Assembly (NCBI RefSeq): GCF_003955715.1
Contig: NZ_CP034463.1
Location: 806,001 to 870,000 of the forward strand
DNA from: Streptomyces aquilus
GTDB lineage: Bacteria > Actinomycetota > Actinomycetes > Streptomycetales > Streptomycetaceae
Direction of reading: 5' to 3'
Length of the DNA stretch: 64,000 nucleotides
Shown here: piece after piece, positions 1-8,892 of the stretch
How positions within the stretch are numbered: position 1 is the stretch's first letter
How the letters are laid out: each line of letters begins with the position of its first letter
Notes under the pieces: model-generated
What the model saw: the letters and a program-made list of their open reading frames with translations, nothing else
Told to the model about the DNA's origin: nothing
The model's database searches: none
Translations under genes and position numbers: made by a program

Positions 1-568
1 CCAGTTCGGCGAGCGGCACGCTGTCGCGCTCCGCCAGCGGATGGCCCACCGGGACGACGAGGTCGAGCACCGAGGAGGCCAGGTCGATCAGGGTGAGGCC
101 GGCCGGCGGCGGACCGGGCAGGGAGACGAAGGCGAGGTCCAGGCGCCGGTCCAGCAAGGCGTCGACCAGGCCCTGGGAGCCGGATTGCGCCGCGGAGGTC
201 TGGAGCAGCACACCGGGGTGCCGTCGGTGGAACTCGCCGAGCAGTGCCGGGAGGTCGATGAGGCGGACCGAGGTCAGCGTGCCCAGGCGGAGCGTGCCCC
301 GTAGTCCGCCGTGGACCTCGGCGACGGCATCGGCGGCCTCGCGCGCGGCGTCGAGGGTGGCGCGGGCCCGCGGCAGCAGGGCGGCGCCGGCGTCGGTGAG
401 CAGCACCCGCTTGGAGTTGCGGTCGAGCAGCGGGGCGCCCAGTTCGCGCTCCAGGGCCTTGATCGTGGCGGAGACCGCGGACTGCACGATGTGCAGCCGG
501 GCGGCGGCGCGGGTGAAGTTCTTCTCCTCGGCGACGGCGACGAAGTACTCGAGCTGGCGCAGTTCCAT
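1..568 (-). CDS. LysR-family transcriptional regulator (cut by window edge)
   Basis: The visible 189 residues begin MELRQLEYFVAVAEEKNFT and contain the N-terminal winged helix-turn-helix typical of LysR regulators (residues about 1-60, with RAAARLHIVQSAVSATIKAL), then the start of the effector-binding domain. The C-terminal third lies outside the window. The ATG at 568 is the natural family start because the HTH follows directly. The gene diverges from an MFS transporter at 692, the usual LysR/target arrangement, and a perfect palindrome lies 11 bp upstream of its start. It probably regulates itself and the transporter. The inducer cannot be told from sequence. The family call is secure; the ligand is unknown. 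Confidence 0.93.
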   Translation of the reverse strand, partial: MELRQLEYFVAVAEEKNFTRAAARLHIVQSAVSATIKALERELGAPLLDRNSKRVLLTDAGAALLPRARATLDAAREAADAVAEVHGGLRGTLRLGTLTSVRLIDLPALLGEFHRRHPGVLLQTSAAQSGSQGLVDALLDRRLDLAFVSLPGPPPAGLTLIDLASSVLDLVVPVGHPLAERDSVPLAEL

Positions 569-578
569 ACGCACAACT

Positions 579-593
579 ATCTCTCAGAGAGAT
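579..593. promoter_or_regulatory. Perfect palindrome, likely LysR operator
   Basis: ATCTCTCAGAGAGAT has 7-bp arms around a single central A. It sits in the 123-bp intergenic region between the divergent LysR and MFS genes and contains the T-N11-A spacing of LysR boxes. Binding is inferred from position and symmetry. Confidence 0.6.
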
Positions 594-691
594 GGTGACT
601 GTCTTCTACTTGCGTTGGACGCGATGATCGGGCCGCGCAACACTGTTGAGCGTTCACCCACCTTCTTCGGTTTCTTCGGTTGGAGGCTCCC

Positions 692-1951
692 ATGAGCCAC
701 ACGGCGTCCACCCAGCACCGGCCCGTCACCCCGGCCCGCCGCACGGCGATGCGGCCCCAGGCCGGCGCCCGGCGCCACGGCATCGGCTTCGGCCTCGTCG
801 CCTTCGCCTTCCTCACCGCGATGGCGTTCTCCACCGTTCCCACCCCGCTGTACCCGCTGTACATGGCACGCGACGGCTTCTCCACCTTCATGGTCACCGT
901 CGTGTTCGCCGTCTACGCGGTCGGCGTCGTCGTCAGTCTGCTGCTGGCCGGACATGTCTCCGACTGGGTGGGCCGCAAGAAGATCCTGCTGCCGGCGCTC
1001 GCGCTGGAACTGCTCGCCGCGGTCCTCTTCCTCACCGGCACCGCGCTTCCGGTACTGCTGGCCGCCCGCTTCATCACCGGGCTGGGGGTCGGGATGATCA
1101 CCGCCACCGCCACCGCCCACCTCCAGGAACTGCACGCCGCTCACCGTCCGCAGGCATCGACCCAGCGCTTCGAGCTGGTGTCGACCGGCGCGAACATCGG
1201 CGGCCTCGGTGTCGGCGCCCTCGTCGCCGGACTCCTCGCCCAGTTCGTCGCCGTGCCCCTGCACACCCCGTACCTCGTCTTCGCCGTCCTGCTGGTGCTC
1301 GCGCTGGTCGCCGTCGCGCTGGCGCCCGAGACGGTCGAGGAGCAGTTCGTGCGGCCCTCCTACCGCCCGCAGCGCATCAGCCTCGACCACGGCGACCGGG
1401 CCGGCTACCTCGTCGCCGCCGCGGGTGCCTTCGCCTCCTTCGCGGTCTTCGGCCTGTTCACCTCCGTCGCCCCCGGTTTCGTGGCCGGCAGCCTGCACCA
1501 CCCCTCCCGGGCGCTGGCCGGAGCGATCGTCTTCATGGTCTTCGGCGGCGCGGCCACCGCGCAGAGCCTGACCTCACGCCTGTCCACCGCGGCGAAGAGC
1601 CGGCTCGGGCAGGCCGCACAGGCGGTCGGCGTGGTGACGCTCGTCGCCGGTATGCACACCGCCGACCTGGCCGCCTTCCTCGCGGGCGGTGTGATCGCCG
1701 GGATCGGGGCAGGCGTGCTGTTCAAGGCCTCCCTCGGCACCGTCGCCGCCCTGGCCGTGCCGGAGCACCGCGGCGAGGCGCTGGCCGGTCTGTTCCTCAT
1801 CGCCTACCTCGGACTGACCCTCCCGGCGATCGGCATCGGGGTGGCCACCCTCGGCTTCTCCTCGGTCACGGTCATGACCTGGTTCGCCGGCATCCTCCTC
1901 GCCGTGCTCGCCGTGCTCGCCCTGTCGGGCCGCCGCGCGAGCGCTCGGTGA
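692..1951 (+). CDS. MFS transporter
   Basis: A 419-residue polytopic membrane protein with about 12 hydrophobic segments. The major facilitator motif A is visible as GHVSDWVGRKKI from about residue 87, between the second and third segments. The ATG at 692 is preferred over an in-frame TTG at 680 because GGAGG at 682-686 gives a 5-nt spacer to it. The gene is divergent from a LysR regulator, so it is probably induced by that regulator's ligand and may export a drug or small metabolite. The family is clear and the substrate is not. Confidence 0.92.
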   Translation: MSHTASTQHRPVTPARRTAMRPQAGARRHGIGFGLVAFAFLTAMAFSTVPTPLYPLYMARDGFSTFMVTVVFAVYAVGVVVSLLLAGHVSDWVGRKKILLPALALELLAAVLFLTGTALPVLLAARFITGLGVGMITATATAHLQELHAAHRPQASTQRFELVSTGANIGGLGVGALVAGLLAQFVAVPLHTPYLVFAVLLVLALVAVALAPETVEEQFVRPSYRPQRISLDHGDRAGYLVAAAGAFASFAVFGLFTSVAPGFVAGSLHHPSRALAGAIVFMVFGGAATAQSLTSRLSTAAKSRLGQAAQAVGVVTLVAGMHTADLAAFLAGGVIAGIGAGVLFKASLGTVAALAVPEHRGEALAGLFLIAYLGLTLPAIGIGVATLGFSSVTVMTWFAGILLAVLAVLALSGRRASAR

Positions 1952-2082
1952 CCCGGGTCGCTCGCAGCGCCTCCGGGGCCGTCCGGCTCCTCCGCATGCC
2001 GGTCCGCCCCGGAGGCACAACACTGGAGCTCTGAGGCCATGCCCGCCGCCGGGGGCGGCGGCCCGGGCGGAGTGAGGTGGCG

Positions 2083-2706
2083 ATGCGGGCGGAAGCGAGG
2101 AAGGTCGCCGTCGTAGGCGACTGTCCGCTCCTCCGCAGCGGCGTGGCCCAGGCGATCGAAGGCGCCGACGGGCTCACGCTCGTCCTCGCCACCCGGTCCG
2201 CCGACGAGGCGGCGCGTGTCCTCACCGCCGGTGACGTCGCTCTCGTGGACCTCCAGCTGACGCCCGTCTGCCTGGCCCAGGTGGTGGGGCGGCTCGCCGG
2301 CGGCGGCGTGGCGGTCCTGGTGTTCTGCTCCGCGCGGGAGAACAACGCCGTGCCCGCGATGCGCGCGGGCGCCCGCGGCTGCCTCAGCCGTCAGGCCGAC
2401 GAGCCCGAACTGCTGGCCGCCGTCCGGCTGGTGGCCGACGGCTGCTCGTACGTCTCCGCTGATCTCGCCGTACGACCGGACACCGAGCCCTCGTGCCATG
2501 TCACGCATCGCGAGCGGCAGATCCTGGAACTGATCGCGCACGGCGAGACCGACCACGCCATCGCCGCCCGGCTCGGCATCAGCGAGCACACCGTCCATTC
2601 CCATCTGGACCGGCTGCGCGACAAGGTCGGCTCCCGGCGCCGGGCCGACCTGACCCGCTTCGCCCTCACGCACGACATCATCCCCGCGGCCTCCTGGCAG
2701 GGGTAA
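2083..2706 (+). CDS. Orphan LuxR/NarL-type regulator with atypical receiver
   Basis: A 207-residue protein with a receiver-like N-terminal half and a clear LuxR-type HTH at the C-terminus (THRERQILELIAHGETDHA, then GISEHTVHSHLDRLRDKV). In the receiver, the usual acidic pair near the N-terminus is reduced to GDCPLL, the phospho-acceptor position is kept as D56 (LVDLQL), and the conserved lysine near the end appears replaced (CLSRQAD). Classical phosphorylation may therefore not operate. No histidine kinase is adjacent. GAGG at 2074-2077 favours ATG 2083; GTG 2077 is an alternative. A strong terminator overlaps the stop, so it is transcriptionally separate from the hydrolase run downstream, although it could control that run. 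Confidence 0.85.
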   Translation: MRAEARKVAVVGDCPLLRSGVAQAIEGADGLTLVLATRSADEAARVLTAGDVALVDLQLTPVCLAQVVGRLAGGGVAVLVFCSARENNAVPAMRAGARGCLSRQADEPELLAAVRLVADGCSYVSADLAVRPDTEPSCHVTHRERQILELIAHGETDHAIAARLGISEHTVHSHLDRLRDKVGSRRRADLTRFALTHDIIPAASWQG

Positions 2707-2719
2707 CGCTACCCCTGCC
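2696..2719 (+). terminator. Hairpin terminator overlapping the LuxR stop codon
   Basis: GGCAGGGGTA (2696-2705) and TACCCCTGCC (2710-2719) form a perfect 10-bp stem with a 4-nt loop. The stop codon lies in the stem and loop edge. There is no U-tract, as is usual in Streptomyces. Confidence 0.65.
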
Positions 2720-2811
2720 GGATGTGGGTGCTTCTGCCCTGTGGGGCTTCTCCCCCGCGCTCCACACTGAGGTCGAGAACCTTCGTGCGCCGCTTCGGGA
2801 GGTCTTGTGCG

Positions 2812-4710
2812 ATGAGTGGCATCTTCGGTGACACGCTCACCTTCCACCAGGAGGAGGGCGGCGCCGTCGAGCTCGTCGCCTTCGGTGACGACAAGTACGC
2901 GCGGTACGAGACCGTCGACGGCTACTCGGTCGTCTACGACGCCGACCGGGGCGCCTACTGCTACGCGGAGACCGACAGCGCCGGCCCCGGACGCCGGTTC
3001 GTCTCCAGCGGCGTTCCGCTGTCCCAGCCCCCGCCCGAGGGCCTGCCCCGGCATCTGCGGGAGGGCCAGGTCTACCGGCGGGAGGTCTTCAAGGACCGGG
3101 TGCTGCGGACGATCCCGGAGGAGGAGCGGGCCCACCTCGATCCCGACACCCTGCTCACCTTCGGCCCCGTCAAGGGCCTGCTGCCCGGCGACGCCCTGAC
3201 GGCGGGCGACGTACAGGGCCTGACGATCCTGGTCGACTTCCCGGACACGGCGACGGACGTCACGGTGGACGACGTCTCCGCCCTCCTCAACAGCCCGAAC
3301 TTCACGGCGAACGGCAACCGTTGCTCCGTCAAGGAGTTCTTCCGCACCATGTCGACGGGCAAGCTCCGCTTCACCAACACGGTCGTCGGCCCGTTCCGCA
3401 TGAGCCGGCCGAGGCTGGCGTACGGACTCAAGCAGCACCGGGGCGAACTCGTGCCGGAGGCACTACAGGCGGCCGCGGACGCCGGCGTGGACTTCAGCCG
3501 CTTCGACTCCCTCGACCGCGGCATCGTCGACTCGGTGTGCATCATGTACGCCGGGCAGACGGAGTTCCGCGAGGACCTGTGGCCGCACAACTCCCGCTTC
3601 CCCGCCCAGATCGGCGATGTGCGCACGGACTTCTACACCGTCACCAGCATCGGCGACACGGCCGCCGACCTGAGCATCGGCACCTTCTGCCACGAGAGCG
3701 GACACCTGCTGTGCCGCTGGCCCGACCTCTACGACTACGGAACCGTCGAGCGCGAGGGAGACGACTTCACCAGCGCGGGCATGGGCACCTACTGCGCCAT
3801 GTCGGCCGGGGACCATCTGGGCGACGGGTTCCTGCCGTCCGCGGTCTGCGTGTACCTGCGCCGGCTCGTGGGCTGGACGAAGGACGTCGACATCTCCGCA
3901 CCCGGCGAGTACGAAGCCGTGCAGGGCGAGTACGACAAGGCGCTCATCTACCACAACCCACAGCGCAAGAACGTCGAGTACTACCTGGTCGAGAACCGCA
4001 GCAGGCTCGGCTTCGACTCCCGGCTGACCTCCAGCGGACTCGCGGTCTACCACTGCGACATCAAGGGGTCGAACGAGTTCCAGCAGGGCAACCAGGTACG
4101 CCACTACCAGTGCGCGCTGCTCCAGGCGGACGGCCACCTGGACCTGGAGACCGGGCTGAACTTCGGTGACGGCGGCGACCTGTACGGGCCGATCGCGGGC
4201 ACCGCGCTCTCGCACGGCAGCCACCCCGCGTCCCTGTGGTGGGACGGCAGCGAATCCGGTCTCACCCTCTCCCGGATCGGCGCCCCGGGCGAGGTCATCA
4301 CCTTCAGCACCGGCGAACAGGGCGTCTCGGGCGCGCAGATCACGGGACGGTCGGCCCCGGGCGCCGAGATCCCGGACGAGAACACCGGCGGACTGACCGA
4401 CTCGATCGTCCTGGACGGCGCGGGCACGGTCCGCGACCTGACCGTCTCGATCGACATCGAGCACGCCCGCATCGGCGATCTGCGGGTGGTGCTGCTGGCG
4501 CCGTCGGGCCGCCGGGCCGTGATCCACAACCGTACGGGCGGCGACACCAAGAACCTTCGTCTCACCCTGACCTCACAACCGCCGTCGCTGCTGGCGCCGC
4601 TGATCGGCGACGCCGTGACCGGCAGCTGGCAGCTCAAGGTCACGGACGCGGTCGAGGGCTCCGCGGGCATGCTGCGCAGCTGGGAGATCGGCATCCGCAC
4701 CGGCACCTGA
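2812..4710 (+). CDS. M6-family metalloprotease domain protein with C-terminal P/Homo B domain
   Basis: A 632-residue protein. The central region carries the zinc motif HESGH at residues 294-298, followed by a WPDLYDYG segment typical of M6 (immune inhibitor A-like) peptidases. The last 130 residues (DLTVSIDIEHARIGDLRVVL through GSWQLKVTD) form a proprotein-convertase P/Homo B beta-sandwich. Unlike classical M6 enzymes, there is no N-terminal signal peptide: it opens MSGIFGDTLTFHQEEGG. The start is ATG 2812 behind GGGAGG (2797-2802). It is followed 18 bp later by a subtilase, then an MBL protein and a patatin, and is probably co-transcribed with them. Protease function is inferred from motifs; the substrate is unknown. 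Confidence 0.88.
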   Translation: MSGIFGDTLTFHQEEGGAVELVAFGDDKYARYETVDGYSVVYDADRGAYCYAETDSAGPGRRFVSSGVPLSQPPPEGLPRHLREGQVYRREVFKDRVLRTIPEEERAHLDPDTLLTFGPVKGLLPGDALTAGDVQGLTILVDFPDTATDVTVDDVSALLNSPNFTANGNRCSVKEFFRTMSTGKLRFTNTVVGPFRMSRPRLAYGLKQHRGELVPEALQAAADAGVDFSRFDSLDRGIVDSVCIMYAGQTEFREDLWPHNSRFPAQIGDVRTDFYTVTSIGDTAADLSIGTFCHESGHLLCRWPDLYDYGTVEREGDDFTSAGMGTYCAMSAGDHLGDGFLPSAVCVYLRRLVGWTKDVDISAPGEYEAVQGEYDKALIYHNPQRKNVEYYLVENRSRLGFDSRLTSSGLAVYHCDIKGSNEFQQGNQVRHYQCALLQADGHLDLETGLNFGDGGDLYGPIAGTALSHGSHPASLWWDGSESGLTLSRIGAPGEVITFSTGEQGVSGAQITGRSAPGAEIPDENTGGLTDSIVLDGAGTVRDLTVSIDIEHARIGDLRVVLLAPSGRRAVIHNRTGGDTKNLRLTLTSQPPSLLAPLIGDAVTGSWQLKVTDAVEGSAGMLRSWEIGIRTGT

Positions 4711-4728
4711 CCCCTGGTGAGGCCCCCG

Positions 4729-6552
4729 ATGGACCGAAAGAAGCTCGAAGAGCTCTTCTACGGCAAAGGTCCCCGGCCCGTTCCCTGGGCGACGGACTGT
4801 CCCATAAGGTTCGACGCCCTGCTGGCCCTCGCGCACCCGCCCGAGGACGCGACGGAGCCACGCGAGGACCTGATCCTCGCCATCAACGAGGAACACGGTG
4901 TCCAGCAGATCCTTCAGAGCTTCCGGGACCTGCACATCATGGGCGACACCCAGCCGATCGCGTCCGGCAGCTTCATCGCGGCGAAGCTGACGCTGCGCGA
5001 GGTCGTCCAGACCGTGCTGCCGAAGACCAACCTCAACCGTGTCATCCGCGATGTGAACAAGCTGGCGAGGAAGCTGGGCGGCGCCGGCGTCGCGGACGCG
5101 CTGCGGGAGGACGACCCGGGCACCGCAGGGCCCGGCGCGGTCCGGCAGCGGGCCAGCGACGTGCACGACAACTCTGCCAGGCGCCAGGAGCGCACCCGGC
5201 ACCAGCGGTGGTTCCTCAGGCTGCTGGCCGCCATCGTCGCGGAGTCGAACCCGGCGCTGGTCGGCAAACGGCCGTCGGACAAGGCGGTCTGCGCCGAAGT
5301 GGCCGGGATGCTGACCGGCGTCCGTCTGGAGGAGGCGGACACCGAACCCTCCGTGGACCCGGGGGCCCACGGCGTCCTCGACCGCCGGCAGCGGTATCCC
5401 ATCCTCTCCGTGACGGCCAACCGGCAGGCGTCCTCGGCCGTCGTGCGCTCCCGGGCCACCATCAAGGCCGACGCCGCCGAGCAGGTCTTCTCCGTGGACT
5501 GCAGCGCGATCGGCTGGGCCGTCGTCGACAGCGGCATCGACGCCAGGCACCCCGCCTTCTACGACTGGGACACCACGACCAAGCCGGAGCCGATGCCGCT
5601 GCGCTCCCGCATCCCGCGCGCCTTCAACTTCGTCGGCGTCCGCAGGACCCTGTCCCTCGACGCGTTGAACGACGGACGGATCGACTGGCCCGAGGCCCTG
5701 CCGTACGCCGAGATCGACCTCGCCCAGGTCACCGCCACGGCACAGCCTTCCGTGGTGCCGCGCTACCAGCAGTACACGACCCCGGTCGACCCGCACGGCA
5801 CCCACATCGCCGGGATCATCGGCGGCTGGTGGCCGCGTCCCGAGGAGGAGTTCCGCGGCATCTGCCCGAGGATCCAGCTGTACGACTTCCGGGTCCTGGG
5901 CGATACGGGGACGGGGGACGAGTTCTCCATCGTGACGGCCCTTCAGGCCGTGCGGTACATCAACGAACAGGCCGGAAGGTTCGTCATCGCGGGGGTCAAT
6001 CTCAGCCTGTCGGTGCCGCACGACGTGGCGAGCCACTCCACCGGCTGGACCCCGGTGTGCATCGAGTGCGACCGCCTGGTCCGCTCCGGTGTCGTGGTCG
6101 TCGCCGCGGCCGGCAACTCCGGATACGCGGGAGCCGTGCACACCCTGGGCAAGGACTACCGCGGTGCCAGCATCTCCGATCCCGGGAACGCCGAGTCCGT
6201 CATCACGGTCGGCTCCACGCACCGCAGCAATCCGCACCGCCACGGCGTCAGTTACTTCTCCAGCCGCGGCCCCACCGGCGACGGCCGCCCGAAGCCCGAC
6301 CTGCTGGCGCCGGGCGAGGACATCGACGGGCCCGTGCCCGACCAGGGCATCGCCGCGCTGCACGGCACCAGTCAGGCGGCGGCCCATGTGAGCGGGGCGG
6401 CCGCGATGCTGCTGGCCCGCAACCGGGAGCTGATCGGGCGCCCGGAGCAGGTCAAGCGGATCCTGTGCGGGACGGCGACGGACCTGGGCCGGGAACGGCA
6501 CTACCAGGGGTCCGGCCTGGTCGACGTCCTGCGTGCCATGCAGTCCGTCTGA
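4729..6552 (+). CDS. S8 subtilisin-like serine protease with unusual N-terminal region
   Basis: A 607-residue protein. The C-terminal 350 residues hold the subtilase triad: D267 in AVVDSGID, H356 in DPHGTHIAG, S548 in LHGTSQAAAHVSG, with the oxyanion Asn in VVAAAGNSGYAG. The first 260 residues match no domain I recognise; they are hydrophilic and helical-looking, with no signal peptide. The enzyme therefore looks cytosolic, unlike most Streptomyces subtilases. ATG 4729 is chosen because GGTGAGG at 4716-4722 is well placed; GTG 4717 is possible. It lies between the M6 protease and an MBL protein in the same run. The N-terminal part may be a sensor, adaptor or propeptide. Confidence 0.9.
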   Translation: MDRKKLEELFYGKGPRPVPWATDCPIRFDALLALAHPPEDATEPREDLILAINEEHGVQQILQSFRDLHIMGDTQPIASGSFIAAKLTLREVVQTVLPKTNLNRVIRDVNKLARKLGGAGVADALREDDPGTAGPGAVRQRASDVHDNSARRQERTRHQRWFLRLLAAIVAESNPALVGKRPSDKAVCAEVAGMLTGVRLEEADTEPSVDPGAHGVLDRRQRYPILSVTANRQASSAVVRSRATIKADAAEQVFSVDCSAIGWAVVDSGIDARHPAFYDWDTTTKPEPMPLRSRIPRAFNFVGVRRTLSLDALNDGRIDWPEALPYAEIDLAQVTATAQPSVVPRYQQYTTPVDPHGTHIAGIIGGWWPRPEEEFRGICPRIQLYDFRVLGDTGTGDEFSIVTALQAVRYINEQAGRFVIAGVNLSLSVPHDVASHSTGWTPVCIECDRLVRSGVVVVAAAGNSGYAGAVHTLGKDYRGASISDPGNAESVITVGSTHRSNPHRHGVSYFSSRGPTGDGRPKPDLLAPGEDIDGPVPDQGIAALHGTSQAAAHVSGAAAMLLARNRELIGRPEQVKRILCGTATDLGRERHYQGSGLVDVLRAMQSV

Positions 6553-6580
6553 GACGGCCGAACCCCCAAGGAAGGACGCC

Positions 6581-7657
6581 ATGTTCACCTTCGACTTCCT
6601 CAACGCCCGGCACGGCGACTCCTTCCTGGTCCGGTGGGGGGCGAACGAGCGGGTCATGCTCGTCGACGGCGGGCCGAGCCAGGTCTACGAGACGTCCCTG
6701 CGCGACCGTCTGACACACCTGCCGCCGGACGGCGCGGGCGCCCCGCGCATCGACGTCGTCTGCCTCTCCCACGTCGACGACGACCACGCGGTCGGGCTGC
6801 TCAAGCTGCTCGGTCAGATCCAGCACGCCCGCGAGGACCAGGAACCCGATCCCTTCGCCGTGCAGCGGGTCTGGTTCAACTCCGTGGAGGAACTGGTCGA
6901 CCGGGACGAGCCGGGGCTCAGCGCCTCCGCCCAGGAACTCGTCGACCGCGCTAGCACCGAGAGCAGCGCGGTGCGGGCCAGCTACAACCAGGGCCGGGCG
7001 CTGCGGGACGCGGCGGCCAAGCTGGGCCTTGCGGGCAACCGGCCCATCGACGGCCCCCTGATCACCGGCGAGGAGACGACCCTCGACCACCTGCACGTCA
7101 CCGTGGTCGCCCCGGACGCGACCGCACTGGAGGAGCTGACGGAACGCTGGCTCAAGGCACGCGAGCTCCAGGACCCGGGTGTCATCACCTCGGCCTACTC
7201 CGACGGCTCCATACCCAACCTCTCCAGCATCGTCCTGCTGCTGACACACCAGGGCCGGACGGCCCTGCTCACCGGGGACGCCCGCGGCGACCGCATCCTC
7301 GACGGGCTGCGCGCCACCGGACTCCTGGACGACACGGGTCCGCTCCATGTGGACCTGCTGAAACTCCCCCACCACGGCAGCGACCGCAACGTGGAGAGCG
7401 ACTTCTTCGAGCAGATCCACGCCGACCACTACGTGATCTCGGCCGACGGCGTGAAACACCATCACCCCAGCGAGGACACCCTGCGCATGCTGGTCGACTC
7501 CCGCGACCGCGACGACCCGTACACCATCCATCTGACGAACCGGATCGGCTTCGCCGACGACACCCTCGCGGAGCTGCACGCCCACCGGAGCTTCACGGTC
7601 AACGAGCGCTCGCCGGAGGACCCGGCCCTGGTCATAGAGATCGGTGATGAGCCATGA
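6581..7657 (+). CDS. Metallo-beta-lactamase-fold hydrolase (ComEC/Rec2-like class)
   Basis: A 358-residue soluble protein. It starts with the beta-strand pattern FLNARHGDSFLVRW common to ComEC-like MBL domains and has the metal motif SHVDDDH, a later LLTGDARGDR and KLPHHGSDRN. There are no membrane segments, so it is the stand-alone hydrolase domain rather than a DNA-uptake channel. ATG 6581 sits behind AAGGAAGGA (6568-6576). Its stop overlaps the next start as ATGA, implying translational coupling to the patatin. The fold is secure; possible substrates (nucleotide, phosphodiester, lactone) cannot be told apart. Confidence 0.88.
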   Translation: MFTFDFLNARHGDSFLVRWGANERVMLVDGGPSQVYETSLRDRLTHLPPDGAGAPRIDVVCLSHVDDDHAVGLLKLLGQIQHAREDQEPDPFAVQRVWFNSVEELVDRDEPGLSASAQELVDRASTESSAVRASYNQGRALRDAAAKLGLAGNRPIDGPLITGEETTLDHLHVTVVAPDATALEELTERWLKARELQDPGVITSAYSDGSIPNLSSIVLLLTHQGRTALLTGDARGDRILDGLRATGLLDDTGPLHVDLLKLPHHGSDRNVESDFFEQIHADHYVISADGVKHHHPSEDTLRMLVDSRDRDDPYTIHLTNRIGFADDTLAELHAHRSFTVNERSPEDPALVIEIGDEP

Positions 7658-8892
7658 CCCCGTCGCACGACCGGAAGGACCACCGCTGGGCCGTGGACTC
7701 ACCCGCCCTCGGCACCGGCCTCCAGGCCCGGCCCTGCGGCGACACCCTGCGCCCCGCGGCACCCGCGCCCGCCGCCGGCCCGGTCGCCCTCGCCCTGTCC
7801 GGAGGCGGCTTCCGGGCCACGCTGTCCGCACTGGGCGTGATCCGGCTCCTCGCCGACGCGGGGATGCTGCGGGAGCTCAGATACGCCTCCTCGGTGTCCG
7901 GCGGCTCGATTGCCAACGGCCTGCTCGCCACCCAGTGGCCCGCCCTGCGCCAACAGGGCTTCACGACCACGGCCGTTGACGAACTCCTCGTCGAACCCAC
8001 CCTCGACAGGATCACCTCGCACTCGCTCAAGAAGGCGCTCCTGCGAGGCCTGTGGCGCACCCTGGGCCCCTCGACCCGCACCGACCTGCTCGCCCGGCGC
8101 CTGGACGAGTGGTTCTTCCACGGCACCGGGCTCGCCGACCTGGACCCGCAGGTCCGCTGGATCCTCAATGCCGCCAACCTGACGACCGGCACCCGGTTCA
8201 CCTTCGAACGGGACGTGTACGGCGACTACGCCATCGGTCTCGCGCCCACGCCCGGCACAGGGCTGAAGCTGTGCGTCGCGGTCGCCGCCTCCGCCGCGGT
8301 GCCGGGCGCCTTCCCGCCCCTGGTCCTCAAACGGACGAACTTCCCGTGCGGCACCGACGCACCCGCCCTGCTGGACGGCGGCGTCTACGACAACACCGGC
8401 ACCGAGTCCGTCGACGGCGAGCGCTACCGCGACGTCTTCCTGCTCGTCCTCAACTCCGGCGGCCTGCTGCGCCCCGGCCCGTACCGCGGCATACCCGTCG
8501 TCCGCGACCTGGCGCGCGCCAACTCCCTGCTGTACCGGCAGAGCACGGCCCTGCGCACCCGGTTGATCGTCGAGCGGTTCGAGCGGGGTCACGCGGCGGG
8601 CCCCGACGGCATCCTGCCTCCCGGCACCCGCAGGGGCGTCCTGGTGGCCCTGGCCACCGACTTCGCCGAGCACGGCGCCGGACAGCTGGACAAGTGGCGG
8701 GCGGCCTTCCCCGAGCACCGCACCTACGACGGCCGTGACCTGGCCCTCGTCCCGACCGTCTTCGACCGGTTGCCGCAGCCCCTGTGCCGCGCCCTGGTGT
8801 ACCGCGGCTGGTGGCTCGCCGGCGCGGGCCTGGCCGCCCACCACCCGCACCGCCTCCCGAACCTCACCGCGCTCACTCCCCCACCCCTGTGA
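7654..8892 (+). CDS. Patatin/cPLA2-like phospholipase
   Basis: A 412-residue protein with the patatin glycine-rich oxyanion motif ALSGGGFRAT, a nucleophile motif SSVSGGS (catalytic Ser82) and the catalytic Asp241 in LLDGGVYDN. These are the Ser-Asp dyad elements of patatin-like and cPLA2-like acyl hydrolases, which cleave acyl chains from membrane phospholipids. No signal peptide is seen. The start ATG overlaps the stop of the MBL gene (ATGA), so it is translated as the last member of the four-gene run. Its 3' end overlaps the convergent PCu(A)C-like gene by 20 bp. A membrane-damaging effector role is an inference from context only. Confidence 0.88.
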   Translation: MTPSHDRKDHRWAVDSPALGTGLQARPCGDTLRPAAPAPAAGPVALALSGGGFRATLSALGVIRLLADAGMLRELRYASSVSGGSIANGLLATQWPALRQQGFTTTAVDELLVEPTLDRITSHSLKKALLRGLWRTLGPSTRTDLLARRLDEWFFHGTGLADLDPQVRWILNAANLTTGTRFTFERDVYGDYAIGLAPTPGTGLKLCVAVAASAAVPGAFPPLVLKRTNFPCGTDAPALLDGGVYDNTGTESVDGERYRDVFLLVLNSGGLLRPGPYRGIPVVRDLARANSLLYRQSTALRTRLIVERFERGHAAGPDGILPPGTRRGVLVALATDFAEHGAGQLDKWRAAFPEHRTYDGRDLALVPTVFDRLPQPLCRALVYRGWWLAGAGLAAHHPHRLPNLTALTPPPL

